Source: Bacteroidales bacterium
GTDB lineage: Bacteria > Bacteroidota > Bacteroidia > Bacteroidales > Muribaculaceae
DNA: 64,000 nucleotides
Direction of reading: 5' to 3'
NCBI GenBank assembly: GCA_004552485.1
Contig: SFOH01000019.1
Span: forward strand, 1-64,000
In this document: positions 61,861-64,000 of the stretch, piece after piece
Layout of the letters: every line of letters starts with the position of its first letter
Numbering within the stretch: the stretch's first letter is position 1
The notes under the pieces: model-generated
Databases searched by the model: none
What the model saw: only the letters and a program-made list of their open reading frames with translations
Told to the model about the DNA's origin: nothing
Translations under genes and position numbers: made by a program

Positions 61861-63384
61861 CTAATCGTTGTCTTGCCAGAACAGGAGCGGGTCGAAATGT
61901 TCGAGGTCAAAGTTTTTGACATTCTTGGGCTGGAGGGTGAATTTCAGCGTCTCGAAGAACACGATGGTCCAGCGCAGAGTGATAACCATCGTAGCGTGGT
62001 CTTCAACGCCCATAAAGCCCATTTTCTCCATGTCCGTACTCGGAATCCGCTTCTGCAGGAACTCATCGACGTAGTTGCGCGCCTCTTCGAACCGGCTCAG
62101 GCAAATCAGCGCGACGACATATACCACATGAAGCGTGGGCGAGACATCGCCGCAGATCTGTCGCACCATATCGACATCTTCAATCACGTTGTCGAAGTGC
62201 TTGAGATGGAGGTGAACAACAGCCGCCAGCGTAATCACAGGGACAATGTCCCAAGCCTGTATGTTGTCGGCATCGCCGCTGATATTGCGATAGATGGCGT
62301 TGAGGATCGAGCACGTTCCTTCGAGCGAGTTGTGGAAATAGACCGAACGGGCCCAGCTTGTCCACATTCTCACTTTGTCGGGCAGCATCTGCGTGCTGTT
62401 GTCGCTCATGCCCCACAGCTCATCGAGATAGGCATCCATCGCGAGTCCGGCCGGAGACAGAATCACGAAAGCGCTCTGCAACGACAGGCTCTCCGGGAAA
62501 CGTCCAACTGCCTCTGTGACAATGTTCAACAACGTTTCGCGCACATTCTCGTCGGAGAACGAACGCGGATAGGCCACATCGACATAGCTCTCCAGAATCG
62601 CCATGCTGTCAGGGTTCTCTTTGGCCATCGCCTCAAGCTCTTTCAGGTCGCCTTTCTGCTTGAGATAACGGGCTTTGGATACCAGCGCCTCGGGATATTT
62701 CGGGTCAATGGCCAGTGCCATCTCGGCGGCGTCATAAGCCTCTTTCATGTTGCCAAGGTTAAGGTGTGCCGTGGAGATAAGGCTCCAGTATTCAGCATTA
62801 TACGGCATCTCGGTGACCAGGTCGTCAAGCGGCCGCAGCGCCATCTGATACTTCCCCTGGTCCATGGCCGATGCGCTCAGCTCATAGAGGAATGCGGGGC
62901 GATAGGCCAGCGACGCGTAGACGGTCTCGATGTTGTCGGCCATCCACTGGAGATTGTCGGTGTCTGCGGCGTAGTTGACGAGCTGGATGATTTCCTCGTC
63001 GCCGATGTCGCTGTTTTCGCTGACAGTCTGGCGGATAAACTTCAGGGCATTCTCGCGGTCAAGGATATTGGCGCGGGCATCGAGGATGCGCGACAGCAAC
63101 GTGGAATCTGCCGAGTGGTCGGCGTTGAAGCTGTTGACGGCGGCCGGACCCAGAACGTCGGAGTAGAACACAGCGCGGCGCTCCAGCAGCTCCTTGTTGC
63201 CGGGATAGTGCGCGGCGCCCCAGAACAGTGCCTCGGCGCGGAGATAGTCCATGCCGTAGTCGCCGGCAAAGTCAAAGATGTCCAGCAATTCCTCAACGTC
63301 GAAGTCGGCGGTGACGTCCCCCTCCTTCAGCGCTGTGGCAAATCGTTCCAGCAATGCCTTGTTCTCGTCCTCGTAATTGTCCAT
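61861..63384 (-). CDS. Tetratricopeptide-repeat protein
   Basis: The product has 507 residues without signal peptide. Helical repeats of about 34 residues are visible, the clearest being PYNAEYWSLISTAHLNLGNMKEAYDAAEMALAIDPKYPEALVSKA in the middle (the ...LNLGNMKEAYDAAEMAL block). The protein is acidic at its start (FDVEELLDIFDFAGDYG). It is a cytoplasmic scaffold of unknown partner. It lies between glnS and the DedA gene on the same strand, with hairpins on both sides, so it may form its own transcript. Confidence 0.75.
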   Translation of the reverse strand: MDNYEDENKALLERFATALKEGDVTADFDVEELLDIFDFAGDYGMDYLRAEALFWGAAHYPGNKELLERRAVFYSDVLGPAAVNSFNADHSADSTLLSRILDARANILDRENALKFIRQTVSENSDIGDEEIIQLVNYAADTDNLQWMADNIETVYASLAYRPAFLYELSASAMDQGKYQMALRPLDDLVTEMPYNAEYWSLISTAHLNLGNMKEAYDAAEMALAIDPKYPEALVSKARYLKQKGDLKELEAMAKENPDSMAILESYVDVAYPRSFSDENVRETLLNIVTEAVGRFPESLSLQSAFVILSPAGLAMDAYLDELWGMSDNSTQMLPDKVRMWTSWARSVYFHNSLEGTCSILNAIYRNISGDADNIQAWDIVPVITLAAVVHLHLKHFDNVIEDVDMVRQICGDVSPTLHVVYVVALICLSRFEEARNYVDEFLQKRIPSTDMEKMGFMGVEDHATMVITLRWTIVFFETLKFTLQPKNVKNFDLEHFDPLLFWQDND

Positions 63385-63410
63385 ATATCAATAGCTTAAT
63401 GATTGGCGTT

Positions 63411-63437
63411 CTTCGCCACGCTGTCCGCATGGCGAAG
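63411..63437. terminator. Hairpin between glnS and the TPR gene
   Basis: CTTCGCCA at 63411-63418 pairs with TGGCGAAG at 63430-63437. It lies just past the glnS stop on the minus strand. No T-run follows. Confidence 0.45.
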
Positions 63438-63460
63438 ACGTCGTGTTAATGTTCTGATTT

Positions 63461-64000
63461 TCAGCCCTTATTCTGAACTTTCTCCCACGTGTCCTTGAGC
63501 TGGATAGTGCGGTTGAACACCAGGTGCTCGGGCGTGGAGTCGTAGTCGGGGGTGAAGTAGCCGATGCGCTGGAACTGGAACTTGGTGCCGCGCTTGGCGT
63601 TTTCGGCGATGAACGGTTCTACCTTCACGCCGGTCACGACCTTCAGCGAGTCGGGGTTCAGCATTTCGCGGAAGTCGCGCTCGGTCTCGGCAGCGGGATT
63701 CTCCACGTTGAAGAGGCGGTCGTAGAGACGCACCTCGGCGTCAACGGCGTGGGCTGCGGAAACCCAGTGGAGGGTGCCTTTCACCTTGCGGGCGGCGCCG
63801 GGGGCTCCGCTGTGGCTCTCTGGATCGTAGGTGCACTCGATCTGCGTGATGTTGCCGTCGGCGTCTTTCACAACGTTCTCACACTTAATGATATACGCGC
63901 CTTTGAGACGCACCTCCTTGCCGGGTGCAAGGCGGAAGAATTTCTTGGGCGGCTCTTCCATGAAGTCGTCGCGCTCGATGTAGATTTCGCGTGAGAAGGG
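63461..64000 (-). CDS. glnS: Glutaminyl-tRNA synthetase, C-terminal part
   Basis: The frame is open to the window edge; the visible part reads PFSREIYIERDDFMEEPPKK and continues to the stop at 63461. YIERDDFMEEPPKKFFRLAP and VRLKGAYIIKCENVVKDADG are the start of the anticodon-binding beta-barrel domain of GlnRS. GKFQ-type barrel strands (TKFQFQRIGYFTPDYDS) and the closing FNRTIQLKDTWEK also fit. The catalytic domain lies beyond the window. Confidence 0.94.
   Translation of the reverse strand, partial: PFSREIYIERDDFMEEPPKKFFRLAPGKEVRLKGAYIIKCENVVKDADGNITQIECTYDPESHSGAPGAARKVKGTLHWVSAAHAVDAEVRLYDRLFNVENPAAETERDFREMLNPDSLKVVTGVKVEPFIAENAKRGTKFQFQRIGYFTPDYDSTPEHLVFNRTIQLKDTWEKVQNKG

Noticed and set aside
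61744..63399. Long plus-strand open frame of about 550 codons opposite the TPR protein
   Set aside because: It is antisense to a convincing TPR gene, rich in His/Arg/Val as expected for the complement of GC-rich coding DNA, and shows no recognisable domain.

Overview
The window looks like chromosome from a GC-rich member of the Bacteroidales, most likely Muribaculaceae-like; the family level is my inference. The support is as follows. Promoters have the Bacteroidetes form TTTG-N20/21-TAnnTTTG. MurF and alanine racemase are fused in one protein. Two components of the type IX secretion system (T9SS) are present, a PorE-like lipoprotein and the giant SprA translocon. A C10 (streptopain-like) peptidase ends in a T9SS-type tail with the pattern YNLNGVRV...GLYI...KVLVK. 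A GSCFA-domain protein, an EpsG-type polymerase and an rplM-rpsI-rpsB-tsf cluster are also present. No rRNA, tRNA, CRISPR array, insertion sequence or phage gene was recognised.

Layout. 1-6420: end of a surface polysaccharide cluster (acyltransferase end, two GT4, one GT32, one GT2, an EpsG-like polymerase, and a LysA-like PLP decarboxylase), mostly joined by ATGA overlaps. 6605-11180: udk, lptB, an M48 metalloprotease and nadE. 11511-19170 (minus strand): a heavy-metal RND efflux operon (adaptor, pump, TolC) followed by a TonB-receptor-like barrel. 19367-28996: ftsE, a HAD phosphatase, then after a striking palindromic divergent promoter a FAD protein, an inositol-phosphate-type phosphatase, porE-like, GSCFA and murF-alr. 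29084-34360 (minus): a SagB-like nitroreductase, a small Ala-rich protein, an AT-rich gap, and a C10 peptidase broken by an apparent internal deletion. 34723-38731: phosphoribosyltransferase, HAD phosphatase, GH13 amylase, nagA. 38882-42487: a duplicated promoter-leader element, an orphan secretion-tail fragment, then the ribosomal protein operon and tsf. 42652-44418: a LolA/thioredoxin-like protein and tpx. 44504-52642 (minus): ruvA then sprA. 53016-55742: a Cys-rich LTxxQ protein and a parvulin foldase. 55827-64000 (minus): ftsK-lolA-trxB, rpe, dedA, a TPR protein and the end of glnS.

How the genes fit together. Much of the window serves the cell envelope: glycan assembly (GTs, EpsG), LPS export (lptB), lipoprotein transport (lolA), outer-membrane folding (parvulin), peptidoglycan (murF-alr), division (ftsE, ftsK) and T9SS export (porE-like, sprA, with the C10 peptidase as probable cargo). 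The most unusual signals are the duplicated rplM promoter-leader with an orphan T9SS tail between the copies, the deletion-frameshift that cuts the C10 peptidase off from its sorting tail, and the perfect 18-bp inverted repeat carrying two back-to-back -7 boxes.
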